From Prosopocoilus inquinatus (lineage: Eukaryota; Arthropoda; Insecta; Coleoptera; Lucanidae): a stretch of 64,000 nucleotides of DNA. Under the pieces are notes generated by a model. It saw only the letters and a program-made list of their open reading frames with translations. It made no database searches and was not told the origin of the DNA. Below are positions 1 to 12,457 of this stretch, piece by piece. Position 1 is the stretch's first letter. Each line of letters opens with the position of its first letter. The stretch covers positions 41,464,101 through 41,528,100 of the forward strand of contig CM069872.1 in the NCBI GenBank assembly GCA_036172665.1, given 5' to 3'. The translations under genes were made by a program, and so were the position numbers.

Positions 1-111
1 TTAATCTCGAACCGGTCAGAAATATGAAGGGAAAACACTCCTGACGAAGCTATAAATCTAGAGCGAAACGTTGAGTGTTTTCCCTTCATATTTCTGTCCC
101 GTTCGAGATAA
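1..111 (+). repeat. Long hairpin repeat with hammerhead-like core
   Basis: Arms at about 5-40 and 73-108 are inverted copies (TCTCGAAC... and ...GTTCGAGA) with few mismatches. Between them lie CTGACGA at 41-47 and GAAA at 65-68, followed by CGTT. This is the order of a type I hammerhead ribozyme: stem I arm, CUGANGA, stem II, GAAA, minimal stem III ACGU, H17=U, stem I arm. Stem II would be only three pairs (GCT/AGC) after an unpaired A, so activity is uncertain. The outer end TTAATCTCGAACCGGT recurs at about 47668, so this is a dispersed repeat. Confidence 0.55.
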
Positions 112-2122
112 AAAAAACTTTGTACGTAAGTTTTTACTTATAAAACAAATATTTCGTACGTCGGGCGAATACATCACAGCAACAAGAATTAACTCGTCCT
201 ATTTACATTAGGACATATTACCTGTCCCAGATTATTTTGGCGGGCATAGTACAGTTACGAGCAATAAATTTTGGCCGTCACTGATTGTCAAAAACTTTTG
301 CCTGACTTCTACTTTACTAAAAATAAGGAGTTTGATGTCTCAAATTTGAATGCTGTGAATAATTTCTTAAAAACATGTAATTTTCAACCCTTTTTTGGTA
401 GACGGTAGAATATCTATCTGAAAATTTTTCATTTTTGGAATTGGAACTGACGTTTTGATAGACAGTGATAATCAAAAGTTAATGCTCGCGATTGTACTCG
501 ATTACATTACACCCTGTATACAAATCAACATTTAAAAACATATTTCAAAACAAAGTTATATGGTTTTTTCTTCTGAAACAAAAATATTTCGCACATAAAA
601 AAAAATTGAAGATAAACAAGTGTAGTTTTAATCCACGTAGGATAAAGGCAGATAATAATTAAAATTTTAAACGTGCGAAATATAAAAAGCAATGTAAAAG
701 AAAAAATATTTTCATATATGTGAACATTTTGTTCGAAAAAATTATTTGGAAAATTCACTTTTAATAATAATTAATTTAATATTTAGCAGAAAGAAAAGAA
801 GAGAAAAGCAATATATAGTTTAGTAAATTTAATAAAGAAGAATAAAGAACGCTCTTCCACTAGGCTAACAAATAATTTCATACTGGCTCAAAGAAAAGAT
901 TTTATTTTTTATTTCTTTTACTTTAGTAAAACAGTTGTTAGATTGTGCATATTATACTACGATTTATACAATTTTAATTTCGTGAAAGATCGAAAACTTT
1001 AAAGTTCTTCTTAAAGTTGAATTAAGTACGTTATATTATAATAATCGCACTTGTAATGCTTATTTAAATATTCTATCGTATGGTATTGTATTTTATAATT
1101 AATAATTCAAAATTATTTCCTCTTTATATCAAGTATTTTTTTCTTCTTTTAATTGCCAAACATTAACTAAGTATGACGTATCAAATAATGAATGCTTTTG
1201 GTGTATGGCTGCTTTTTAATCCTGCTATTTTCAAAAAATTGAGAATTTTAAGTCATATTTTTCATTTTCCAAAGCTTATATTTTTTAATTAAGCAAATAA
1301 AGGCTTCGTGTTTATATCGTCAAATTTAATAAATACGAGATTTTATGCAAAAGTTTATTTCGGTTGGTCTTGCATGTAGAACTAGAAAAATCAATGATCG
1401 TCACACACGTGAAAATTAACTTAATTCTTTGCGTAAGCGTTGTATTTTCTTTATTACGTAATACAATAAATAACTTTCTTTAAACAGTCAAGTCTGTAAA
1501 ATAATATAAAGTATAATATTTAAAGGCGTCAGTCACTTTAGAATAATTATGTTGTCCCTAATCCCCTGCTCTGTGATCACTATCATGTATCTTGCTGGTT
1601 TTATGTTTCATGTTTTTGTGTTGTTAATTTTGTAAAGTAAGAGTTTCTTCTTACCCAGTTAAAAAAAAAAATAAGAATTGATTATCTTGACATGCCACGA
1701 ACTTGCGCAGTGTTCTTTTGAAGTGACCTCAACATTTCTTACTAATAAATTATTTATTACTAGTATTACTATACAGTTTCACGTGTGCTTAGCTGACTTG
1801 ACGAAATAAGAAAAGCCAAAGCTCACAACAAAGATTAATTACGTATTAATTTATTTATTATATTTATTATAAAAAAGCAAAATGTTATGTTATTTTGTTT
1901 TTATTTTTTCTGTTAATAATAACAATACAAAATTAAAACGTTAATAATACATCACAATTATTGCTGTTGTATAACTCGAAAAGTACCTAATAACTTCTAC
2001 GAATTAATCTAATTTAATTTTATACACGGAAATATACAGGGTCTGTTCAAGAAGTTGTGCTATTTTTTTTTGCGAACACCGCAACACTGACAATCTGTAC
2101 ATTCAGATTAACAATTCTTAAC
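112..2122. other. AT-rich non-coding stretch with one inverted-repeat element
   Basis: No exon is recognisable. The stretch holds an inverted-repeat element at 249-497 and otherwise AT-rich sequence with homopolymer runs. It lies upstream of the fru BTB exon and could be fru 5' intron or intergenic sequence. Confidence 0.5.
249..497. mobile_element. MITE-like inverted-repeat element, GTACAGT-GCGA family
   Basis: The left end GTACAGTTACGAGCAATAA and the right end TTAATGCTCGCGATTGTAC are inverted copies, and inner sequence also pairs (CACTGATTGTCAAAA with TTTTGATAGACAGTG). A second copy is at 16736-16963. No coding capacity. Confidence 0.6.
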
Positions 2123-2239
2123 GTACTACGACGCTCAACTAAAATGATACTCCTGCATGCGAACCACACTCTTAAGAACTTTTAGCGTAAGGGCTACGAA
2201 ACTGTCAAATGGTATCATTTATGGCGAGCGTCGTTGTAC
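2123..2239. mobile_element. MITE-like element, ACGACGCTCA family, copy 1
   Basis: Termini GTACTACGACGCTCAACTAA and GGCGAGCGTCGTTGTAC are inverted, with ATGATAC pairing with GTATCAT inside. About 117 bp. A nearly identical copy is at 5851-5967. Confidence 0.65.
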
Positions 2240-5200
2240 GTGTATCGGAAGTTCTCGAGAGAGGAAAGGAAATTTTTGCAGCTATGCAGAAGTCATTCCA
2301 AGAGAAATCTTTCTATTAATATCGATTCGCATTTTTTTTCGTATTCTGCAATTTTTATTGCTTGCGTAAAGAATGAATTCGTGTATACGTAGAAAGAAGA
2401 GCATTTTACTGTCTCTAAATTGCAACGTTAAATGGTTTGTGGTGTTATTGCCTAACTGTTAGACACGTACTGATCACGTGGGATATATGTATGTAATCAT
2501 TTACGAAGACACTGTACGTATAAATTACTAAATTATTACATTAGATTTTATTATCCCTACATGTGTGAAATTAAATGTCAATTTGATTTACGTTAACATT
2601 CCCCGCAGCATCGTTTTGGAATTATTAAACATTTATTTAGTTGAAATTTTCAATTAACATAAATTTTATTACGGCAGTCATAAAATTCTTGTTTTAATAA
2701 TTATCACGTTATTATTTTTATGTTAATTATTAAATATTACTATATTATGTACCTGATTTTTTTTTGAATGTTCCATCAATTTTGAAATGAAACAGTGAAT
2801 TTATTCAAAAGGTTTACAGCAAAGGCATTTTTTGAGTTTGAATATTTTGAAGTCAAGCGATTGGTACATTTCAGACATACTGTAGCTTAGGGAATTATTG
2901 CTGCAATTCTAAGCTCGAACGTAAGCATCGTAAGGTACTTACGACCTGTACATTTAAATGTTTAAATTCTGTATAAAGACTGCTTTATTTAAGTGGAATT
3001 CAAAGCATCAAGCTGATTCAGAACATATCAAAAATGTCGTAGCAAGTTAATAGCATTTTTTTATAAAACCAAAAGTGACTGAAAGTCAGGTTATGTCTTG
3101 ACTTCTTTTAGGTCACCTCACGTCTACCACGTAAACTTCCAATTAAACTGCAACATACAGTATTTTGGAGGCAATTCGATGTAAAAAAGTTTCAATTAAA
3201 TATTGCTTCAATTAAAAATGTATTTACACAGTAATGTTACAGTGTGTTTAAAAAATGTCAAGACGTTTTTGTTTTTAATGTCATCTAGGCATTATTCAAG
3301 TACTTATTATATGTTTTTGGATTCTCTTCGCGAGTCTTCATTAATCGCGGTAAAAAGAGACCTAACAATTCGGACAGTTTGAAATGCAGGACGTTGCAAT
3401 GCGAATCGCATCAATTATAAACTAGTGCACGCGTTAGAATGTTATATCACCGTCCACTGACGTCATTAATGATTTTTTTATTAAAGAAGTAAGGGGATCG
3501 ATGTTTCTAGTAATAAGGTGTAGTAATTTCTTTATGGTTTTGATTAAGGCTGAAAACACACTATACCCTGCGATTCATCGTTTATGATAGAATACAAAAG
3601 GCATTGTTTAAATTGTAGAGCGATTCTTTATCGCGTGCAAATACACTATTTTAACCACTGAATGATGGCTATTGCGATATCAATGCGTTTTATGGCAAAT
3701 GATAAATCGCTTCATACTATATGTGTGTGCAGATTAAGGCTGTGGTTACAGTGCAACCACATTCTGACGGCCTTTGGCTAACGTAAGTGGTAGGCCATAC
3801 ACATGCGTAATCGGACAAACGATTTAAATACATTTAACTGTATGGAAGCGTTAATTACGCACGAAGCAATGAACTATAACAGCTTCTATATAGTTAAATA
3901 AAGGTATGTACCTAATTGTCTATTCGGCTACTCACCTAATCGTTAGATTACGCATCCACTGTAACCATAGCCTAATGCTGCTATTCTAAGTTTGATTGTA
4001 AGCACCGCAAGATATTATCGGGTCATTTAAATGTGCTGATCGTAAACACGTTACGATGCTTACGATCGCTATATTAATGATCAATGCAACCTTAACATCC
4101 ATCGAAACGAAAGTTTATAAAATCAGCTGCATTGAGCTGTATGAGATTAAACTCAAGTAATTACAAACAACAATGTGTCAGTGATTTTCATACGTGTTCT
4201 AGAGAAATCGTTTCTTATATCAGAAATGCGCACAGTGCATTATAAAGTCGTCTATAAACTCTGTATCCCCCAGTCATAAATGATTTCTACTACAATAATT
4301 ACATTTACATCTTGATAAATATCATCATATCACCGGTATTTGCTAACGATTAAGCATTTCGTAAAAAACAATCATCGATAACATCTTTCGTTCCAAATTT
4401 TTAAATGTTTGCTGTTGTGTGCAAAATTCCGGTCACGTATTGTTGTTTACTGATGGAGAAATACGAGTAGAAGAGAACTAAAACCATTAAAATTGTGCAA
4501 AAATTGACTTTATGTATTTATGAATTAGTAATCGCAAAATAGCATCATACTTATATAAATTAAGTTTTACAAAGCGGATTACTCCTTTTATTCTTATGCG
4601 GAAATGTTTATTTGCAAAACAGATTTTATCCTAAACGTAATTTTCTTTAAAAGTAAAATAATAATAATGTCTGAATAAAGTCCACAATTAAAGTAGATGA
4701 TTCTAGTTAGATTAAACTTCTACATTGTTTTTTATGTTTTGTTTGACAGCTTGGAAAGATTGAGATATGCGCAACTTTTAAACTTTATCCTCTTCTGAAA
4801 GGAGAGATTATTTCAGTTTTCTAATTCCAAAACTCTTTTTTATTTATTTATTTTTTATAAAGAATACTTTCTTCCAATTTGGAACATCTAGTACAAAAAG
4901 AAACTGTGTACGTACCGGGTTCGCTACCGCAAGTAATCACACGAGATCGTCCACGAAACTTTAATTAAAAATATTGTTAAGGGATGTTCATAGGAAATGG
5001 GAGAATATTTCTTTCCTGGATAGCACCCGGCTTTAATTGGCAGTTCTGCGTTTAGGTTAAAAGAAAAAAAGGCGATCAATTTATTATCAAAATAAAAATC
5101 AAAGACGAACAAATCGAATAAAATTGAAACAAAAGGCGACGGTCACTGAAGTAATGATGAAAACAAATTGTATAAAACTAACAATAGGTAAGTCAAATCA

Positions 5201-5850
5201 AATATTAAAGAATAGTTTAATAAATAAAATAAAGTCAAATTCAATAAAATAGGAAACAAAAATGGTGATAAAACGACGGAATTAAAATGTAAAGTAAACT
5301 CAAATCGAGTAAAAAAAGACGATCAATTAAATTAAAATTAAAAAATTAAATCGTGTCAAAATCAAACAAAAGAAGGTAATGGATAGTTAAAAATAAAAAC
5401 AAATCAAATGAAACGGAATAAAAGAAAAACAGAAAGGCCGATCAATCGATTATATATTAAAAATTGAATTAAATAAAGTAAAATAAGGAATATCCAACGT
5501 TTCAGATGCCGATTTCAGTGAAATCTTCAAAGAAATTTAACTTATCTGCCATGCAATTATAACGTCAATGTTGTTAATATTAAGTAGTTCTATTTTTATT
5601 TATTTTTTTTAAATTTTTAGTATTTATTTCAATACAAAACAAATATTTAAATTATTTAAAAGTCATAAAACTCTCAACCTTAATTTATAACTGAACTAAT
5701 TTGGCTGAAATTTCTTATGATTGTCATTCATAACACGGTATTTTCGATAGTTTCGATACCCTTGTAGGTTCGTAACAATCTGAATCACTCTGTACATCAA
5801 ATAAAACAGTTCTATTAAACTTTGTTTTTTTTTTTTACTTTATCACACAT
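2240..5850. other. AT-rich non-coding stretch
   Basis: No exon seen. It contains an inverted-repeat element at 3731-3974 and related sequence (AAGTTT/AGCTCG...GTAAGCA.CG.AAG) at 2880-2960 and 3968-4050. From about 5110 to 5480 there is low-complexity A-rich sequence with many imperfect AAATAAA and AAATCAAAT units. Confidence 0.5.
3731..3974. mobile_element. MITE-like inverted-repeat element
   Basis: The left part TTAAGGCTGTGGTTACAGTG and the right part CACTGTAACCATAGCCTAA are inverted. Next to them inside, ATGCGTAATCGGACAAACGAT pairs with ATCGTTAGATTACGCAT. About 240 bp, no coding capacity. Confidence 0.55.
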
Positions 5851-5967
5851 GTACTACGACGCTCAACTTAAATGATACTCCTGCATGCGAACCACACCCT
5901 TAAGAACATTAAGCATAAGGGCTGCGAAACTGTCAAATGGTATCATTTATGGTGAGCGTCGTTGTAC
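5851..5967. mobile_element. MITE-like element, ACGACGCTCA family, copy 2
   Basis: Same element as 2123-2239, with the same termini and nearly the same interior. It directly abuts a different element starting at 5969. Confidence 0.65.
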
Positions 5968-5968
5968 A

Positions 5969-6083
5969 TACAGTCGCGATCACTCTAATTGAAACCGCTG
6001 CAAACTAAATACGTCATTATTGACGCTGGCAGTAAAGGTTACAAAACTGTCAATCGATCTCGATTCGTTTGGTTGCGACTGTA
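5969..6083. mobile_element. MITE-like element, TACAGTCGCGATCA family, copy 1
   Basis: Termini TACAGTCGCGATCACTCTAA and TTTGGTTGCGACTGTA are inverted. An inverted-orientation relative is at 50113-50228, sharing the internal GACAGTTTTGTAACC and ACTGCCAGC words. Confidence 0.65.
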
Positions 6084-8023
6084 CCTCATACTTTTCAAGA
6101 AGCCATACTTAAATACATTTTTAATGCTTTAATGATTTTGTGAAATATTCTTGTCTATTTCAAAATATTTCCTAGAACTAAAATGAAAGATCTTGTACAG
6201 TGTGTCCAAGACAACATTAACAATGCGAAGATCTCCGTTATTATAACAGATACAAATTTATACAGGATAAGTAAACCAAACCATAAGATTTTAAAAATTC
6301 CTTTTACTTTCGAAATTATATTTCAAAAATATTGAAAATTCGTAAATTTATTTTTTTGCTATAATTTTCTTATTTAAAAAAAACGGCTTTTCACAGAAAA
6401 TGCAAAAGTGCTTTTAAAATTTACCCAACTGGCCCTGTTCCTGTATGAGCGTCATCTTTATTTTTCCTTGTAGGACGCCTTGTATTTAGACTTTTCCTTT
6501 ACCTATCACTGTACAGGGTGTTCTTTTACTGTATGCAAATAAAAAAACATCAGTATAAGAACGCCAAATGCTACCTTCTGCGGGTATTTTTTGGTGGCTA
6601 CCGTATCATAGCCAAAGAATTTCGGATGGACCACTTGTTTGGAAGTGTTGAAATGTGCGAGAAAAATAGGAAGGTCAACTTCGCCTTCCTCTCGGTACGA
6701 ACACGCCCACCGATACCGCTCGATGTTCGATGTTCAACTCAGAGTTTCGTAATAATAATCACTGATATCGTTTATTAATTATTTTATTTAAAATTTTAAT
6801 TCACTGAGCGAATATAATATTAATATGTTTTACGATATCAACTATCGACGAAAAAATCCGAAAGTTTATGCACCAATTAGGCAAGCGCGTTAAAAATGTT
6901 CTTGCTTCACCCTTTTATGTAAATCAACTTTTGCTGCAATCTCGGTGCTAGCTATGAAAGTATTACTACTTACGGTCCTTGGAAACAAAGTAAACGTAAA
7001 ATTTTGAAAATAATATGGTATGAGAAATTACAATTTGTTTGTACCTCGCTTTTAATTTGTTCGGCAATTACGAACTTGCAGTGAGGTTAATTTAAATTGT
7101 AAACGTATCGACGGACCAGCTGATCGGAGCGGCGCTGAGTTACGTCATTCCTACTTGAGATCCAGGAAGGCACTGACCATGGCCTACTTCGGCTGCGGGT
7201 CGTAATTGAAGAGGTGCCCAAGTTCCACTTTCAGCTATGCCAGCAGTTCCCAAATGGTTTAGTGAAAATCTGCCAGTTTTCTCGAAAACTATTACATTTA
7301 TATTAAGAACAAATGAGTTCAATGTTGCCATTCGTGGTAATATATTGCAGGTTTAAATATTGGCACATAGTAAAAGAAGATCCTGTATATAGCAACTGCG
7401 TTATTTCCAAAAAAAAAAAATTAAAAAACATAAATTCATAACTTTGCACTAAATCACATTAGTAGACCATGAAAAACAAAGTAAAACAACATTAAGTTTG
7501 ATTTCGTTCTGTCAGAACAGACTTGACGTCACTTTGACGTCACGTTGTTGTGGTAGGTGGTTTTCGATGACCCTGCTATGAATAAAATAATTTTATTTTG
7601 GACCACTTGGTATTTTGAATGGAAAGTGTTTTTATCATTAAATTAATCTCGAGAGAGAGAAAAATGTAATAGTTTTTCTATGCGCTCTTTGATGTTGCTT
7701 TCGCTGATTAATAATTTTAAAAATGTTGCAAACTTTGTTAATGTTACTTTCTAATTCTCTTTTAAGAAACAGGAAGATCATCGTATTCAAGAATTGTCTA
7801 AATTTATGCATATATGGAGTTTCTCGAATCATTCTTCTGCTAATGAGGCCTCAATTAAGGCCAAAATGTGTACACAGAGGGAGTCTCACGGCAATCTAGC
7901 CTCTAGCCGACTTGCAGCAAACTTTAAAATAATCTCATCTTGATTTAATGTCGTGTAGTTAACACTTAGCACATACACATTACGTAAGTTCAGAGGTTGA
8001 GTCTCATCTCGGAAAAATTGCAA
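6084..8023. other. Non-coding stretch, probably old repeats
   Basis: No exon is supported. An element-like start TACAGGGTGTTC is at about 6512. A locally GC-richer patch (about 7110-7250) has no recognisable coding. Two exact CRE octamers lie at 7524-7542. Short open frames here are not conserved-looking. Confidence 0.4.
7524..7542. promoter_or_regulatory. Tandem CRE-type octamers
   Basis: TGACGTCA occurs exactly at 7524-7531 and again at 7535-7542, offset by 11 bp, about one helical turn. This is the full palindromic site bound by CREB/ATF bZIP factors. Whether it acts in any gene here is unknown, and no nearby transcript start is evident. Confidence 0.35.
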
Positions 8024-8107
8024 TGTACAGTCGGCAACATAAAAAACGGGACGTTTAAAACTGACAGCTGTAAGAAACGTCCCATTTTCTATGTTCGCGA
8101 CTGTACA
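8024..8107. mobile_element. Short hairpin MITE
   Basis: TGTACAGTCGGCAACATA and TATGTTCGCGACTGTACA are inverted, with ACGGGACGTTT pairing with AAACGTCCC. About 84 bp, nearly all stem. It shares the GTACAGTCG terminus with the elements at 249, 5969, 16736 and 50113. Confidence 0.65.
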
Positions 8108-8234
8108 CACAAGAGTGAATGAATTGAAGAATAGTATTGCCTTACCATGCTGTAAAACTGGTGAGGCAAATACTAAATAACTGGCTGACGACTGACATTG
8201 CTAATAAAAGTAGGGGCAACTGTGAATAATAACT

Positions 8235-8396
8235 ACAGAACGGAACTTGGTACATGTACCGGGGAAGGGAGGAGTAGGAGCGGACGGTTGCGTGCGTTGA
8301 ATTGAATCACAGTCCAAATCAACGCAGGACGCGAAGGCGCGACCGCCTGCTCCTACTCCTCCCTTCCGCCAATACATGTACCAAGGTCCGTTCTGT
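8235..8396. mobile_element. GC-rich palindromic element
   Basis: ACAGAACGGAACTTGGTACA pairs with TGTACCAAGGTCCGTTCTGT, followed inward by GGAAGGGAGGAGTAGGAGC and its inverse. About 162 bp, arms about 54 bp. Its base composition stands out from the AT-rich surroundings. Confidence 0.65.
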
Positions 8397-8933
8397 AACA
8401 ATAACATCTCTCTGTTAATTTGATGTTTCTCGATCTTACATCATATTTAGTTATGTTGATCTGGACTCAAATTCTCTAGCTTCGCAATGCATATATATAT
8501 AGTGCACCAAATCGAAAACGCTAAAATTTTGTTTTGTTTTTCTTTCATTCTGCTTTTCACGCCTTACTGCAAAATTATGATTTTATATTTTTAATGTTTT
8601 CCTTATTAATTATTCGAACGAAAGACGTGATTTGTTAACTCAATTCTGAAAGCACTCTTAATTTTTCTAATTAGGGAACCTACGTTTATCAACGAAAACC
8701 AGAAAAGAAAAGATAATTTTTAATATCATTGAATGTGAAACGCAAGTCATTTTAAAGCAGCATTGAAATCCATATGGCGCGTAATCAAAGTGGACACCCG
8801 GTATACAGTGTAGAACGTAAGGATCGAATAATGGCTATAATTTTTTTACTTGAAAAGTTATGAAGAAATGTTTGATGTAAAGGTGGTTTGGTTTATTGCA
8901 ACGCATTGTGGCCTTTTCAGTTTGTTTTTATCT

Positions 8934-9366
8934 TCTTTTGTTCTGTTGCCATGGCAACCAATTTTGTTTCTTTTTAAATAGTACCTATAATTATTTTTAA
9001 CGATTTTGAAACAAGCATATTTTTCTTCATTCCAAACGCAATTATCAGTTTTAGTCAAGCATGTCTTGGAAATTTAACAATTGAAATTATACGTACGTGA
9101 CAAACGAAGATCTAGGTATAAGTTTTAGTTGTGACATTTTCAAAGCATTCTTGGTTAAATCTGACGATTGAGAGAAACTAAAAAATAAAATCAGCGAGAA
9201 AAAATATTTATATTTTTTTTCTCTGATTTTATTTTTTAATTTTTCTTTTCTTCAACAAAATTATATTACTGAATCGAGAAAAATACGCCAATTTGAAATT
9301 CAGTAAAAGTTATTTTAGGTGCTATTAAAATCAAAGTTGGTTGTCATAGCAACAAAACAAAAGAGA
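8934..9366. mobile_element. Inverted-repeat element carrying X-box-like arms
   Basis: TTTTGTTCTGTTGCCATGGC at about 8936 pairs imperfectly with GTCATAGCAACAAAACAAAA ending at about 9362. Each arm holds an X-box-like palindrome: GTTGCCATGGCAAC (8945-8958) and GTTGTCATAGCAAC (9340-9353). A separate perfect-looking hairpin (AAAATAAAATCAG... / ...CTGATTTTATTTT) sits at 9181-9240. Confidence 0.45.
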
Positions 9367-9385
9367 ACACGGTGAAACTATGTAC

Positions 9386-10293
9386 CAGTGTTGCCAGAGG
9401 TGGTAATTTATCACCAGATCTGGAGATTATTTTTGTTATTCGTTAATTACCTGGTGATTATTTTTAAAAACTCCGGAATATCTGGTGTCTTTTCATAAAA
9501 TATAAATAAGAAGAAATTTATAATATTAAAATGATTTTAAGTTTCAATGATAAAAGTTGAGACGTTAGACTGTATTCCCACATCTTCTTTAATTTAACAA
9601 CGACATCTAACTATATCGTTTATGTTTATTTTAATTACGGCTTTAATTAGAGATGACTTTAATCATAAGACGAGAATACGTCCCGTTGTCTTTTTACGCG
9701 ATATCGAATATCGAGCATCTGTCAACAGTGTCAACCGTGAGTGTTTTCCCGCCAATTTAAAAATATTTACAAGAAGCCACTTTTTCTTCGTAAACTGTAA
9801 ACCCTTTTGTACAAATTCATATTTTTAGTTGTGTTAGAATTAGAAAATTTAAACACAGACGACATTTTACAATCGATAGCATAAAGTACTCCTAATAGGC
9901 AATTACAGTTTCCTGTAATTTTTTAAACACGATTTCCCAGATAACACTTAAAAAAATTCTAAGCTCTCAAGTTCATAACTTTTGTAAAATCTGTGAAATC
10001 AATCAATCGCATTTAAATAATAGCACTTTTGAGAAAGAAAAATTACAGGAAACTGTAATTTTCTACTGCCGATTTTTGCTTTAGACCGTACATTCGCCTA
10101 AAGCGAATTGAAGTTTATGTTTTTTTTTTAATTATTTTGTATCTAAATTGAATAAAACAAATTTGAAGCGTCTATATAATAACGTCCAAAATTTAAATGA
10201 ACGAGAAATTAGTATACACAAAAATAAATAATAAACTGGTGATTTTCTGTCAGACAACCTGGTGACTTAAATTTTGATCGTCTGGCAACACTG
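9386..10293. mobile_element. Non-autonomous element with CAGTGTTGCCAGA termini
   Basis: Left terminus CAGTGTTGCCAGA at 9386 and right terminus TCTGGCAACACTG ending at 10293 are exact inverted copies, about 908 bp apart. Words such as CTGGTGATTATTTT also occur near both ends. A different small element is nested at about 9870-10091. No transposase frame is visible. Confidence 0.6.
9870..10091. mobile_element. MITE-like element, TACAG(T/G)TTCCTGTAA family, nested copy
   Basis: GGCAATTACAGTTTCCTGTAA and TTACAGGAAACTGTAA mark the two inverted sub-ends, with AGCATAAAG/TTTTTGCTTT outside. Other copies: 28338-29520 (split), 38096-38352, 40232-40462, and halves at 26329, 27515 and 41100. This copy lies inside the 9386-10293 element, so it inserted later. 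Confidence 0.65.
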
Positions 10294-10540
10294 CTAAACA
10301 GTTACATCAAAGCACGCGTAGGAATACATCAAAGAACGTTTGTCTTAAACATTTTTTGATTCGAATAAAAAAGTTACAGGTATCTTTCGTTACTTTTGAT
10401 ACATCCTGTATAATACACTTATTTAAATCAAATTGTACGGTCGCCGGCGAAAAAAACTGGTACAGGAGTGAAAATCTTGTGACATGAATTTATAAATTTT
10501 GTTCTGTCTTGTGTGATTTGAACTTTCTTTTGCTGGGTTT

Positions 10541-10915
10541 CCATACCCCCGGCACACGGCATCCGGCATTCGGAATCCTCTTCGTGATTGGTTGATTTAA
10601 AATTTCTGAATGTTTCAACGTTCAGAAATTTTAACTGAACGTTGAAACATCAGAAATTTTAAATCAACCAATCACGAAGATTCCGAATGCGGGATGCCGT
10701 GTGCCGGGGGTGTGGAAACCCAGCATAGGAAAGTTCGTGATTGGTAAATTAAAAATTTCTGAACGTTGAAACATTCGGAAATTTTAAATCAACCAATCAC
10801 GAAGTGGATTTCGAATGCCCGATGCAACGTTCAGAAATTTTAAATCAACCAATCACGAATAAGATTCTGAATGCCGGATGCCGAGTACCAGAGGCGTGGA
10901 AAACCAGCATTTCAG
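10541..10915. mobile_element. Palindromic element plus partial second copy
   Basis: GCTGGGTTTCCATACCCCCG at 10542 pairs with GGGGGTGTGGAAACCCAGC ending near 10732, giving a ~190 bp palindrome with inner CGTGATTGGTTGATTTAAAA arms. From 10735 a second, rearranged set of the same units runs to about 10915. ATTGG/CCAAT pentamers are part of the arms. Confidence 0.65.
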
Positions 10916-12457
10916 TTCTACTCATTAAAATTTCTGTAGAAATGATTTGTGAGTGAGTGTATTTCCACCGGGTTTTCATTTTTTTTTCTAATTTTCATCA
11001 CCGTAGCTTTACTAATAATAAATTCTTCATCTACCGCTCAAATTATTAAAATCATAAAACTGTTACGTGGCAACTGTCAGGCTGTCAACCACTTTAAATG
11101 CTGGTTACTATGATACAAATACAGTTTTAATTGCATTTACAGAGGGAGAAATTTGGTGTACTAATTTTCTTTCATATCTTATAACAACGGAGATGTTACC
11201 TTGGACATCCTGTATAACGAGATGAACTGAGCAATATAATATAAATACATATAGGTTGAAAATTACACGGTTGTGTACAAGGAATTTGCCACGTCATTGT
11301 ATGTATCATCTTGAATAGTTTATTAATAACTATTAGAAAAAGTTTATAGCTTAGTTTAAGTCGACATAAATTAATTATTCCAATTATATTATTATTTTAT
11401 GTTTCAGGGCGTGTAAGTAAACAGTATCTTTCTTAATAATAGCAAAATACAATGTAAACTTGTAAGAGTAAGATTTTTAATTTTTGTAATTAAGTTCTTA
11501 AATTAAACGTCTGTTGTGTATGCAACCAAACTAACATGTTTGTATTTATCCTTTTTTTTAATTAATATGTTTGTAAACAAAAGAAATTTGTATGTGCCTG
11601 TGTTAAATAGCGCAAAATAAAGTGTTATTTTTAGTTATTTAAGTGTTTTCGGGGCATCTGCGGGCATTTCCTGCGTCTTTTTCTGTGCACAATGGGGCAT
11701 TTTTTGGGTTGCCGAACTTGACCATTAAATTCGACAGTTTGGCATGGCTTCAAGTTGGGTGGCGTTGTTGATACGTTATTGTCGAAAAGGTAATAGTTGT
11801 GTTGAATAAAATTTTCTCGAAAAGTTTTCATGGTAGTTTTTATCTGTCGGACGGTGCGTGACGTTTGAGATCGTCGTACAAAAAAAAATGTGGATGTGTT
11901 CCTAAAAAGAAACCAATGGCATACTTGAATAGTAATGGCGGTAACGGGTGACGACTGTATTAATTATTAAATAGTTTATTACATTAAATTATGCCATTGT
12001 TAATAAGGGATCGGGGGTTCTTTTTGGTCATTTGATTTCTGGTAGCTTAATTAATTCGATGATTTCTCGCATGTGTTGATTATAATAAATGTAATTGGTA
12101 AGTTTTACTTTTTAAGGGCATGCTCCTAAAATACATAACGTTCTATTCTATTTGCCCTTTGGTACGGTGAATGGTCAATTCTGGTGACGTAGTTCATCAA
12201 TTTTCCAACAGAATAAACGTACAGCATTCCTCTAGGCCATAATGTAATTATATTCTTCAATAGATAACTGTATTTCTAGCTCAATACAGTTTTAGGTCAT
12301 ATAAGTTTAATTTTATGTAGCTGTAACTAAATATTTGCTAACTGTTAACGTTCTTTTTCGTTGGAAACATCGTTTGTTCTAAGTTGTTTATCTAACTAAC
12401 CTAAAACAATTTCTGACAGAGTCTTATGTTAATAGGTTCTAAATAAATTCGCAAAGC
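10916..12457. other. Non-coding stretch upstream of the fru BTB exon
   Basis: No exon is recognised. Candidate 3' splice sites just before the BTB exon are TTCTGACAG at about 12419 and TTAATAG at about 12434. These could end a 5' untranslated intron. An in-frame TAA at 12440-12442 precedes the BTB start codon. Confidence 0.4.

Noticed and set aside
6518..6778. 86-codon plus-strand frame starting in TACAGGGTGTTC-type repeat sequence
   Set aside because: No recognisable domain, weak composition, and it begins in an apparent repeat terminus.
7140..7331. 63-codon minus-strand frame in a GC-richer patch
   Set aside because: No motif, no splice support; probably an old repeat fragment.
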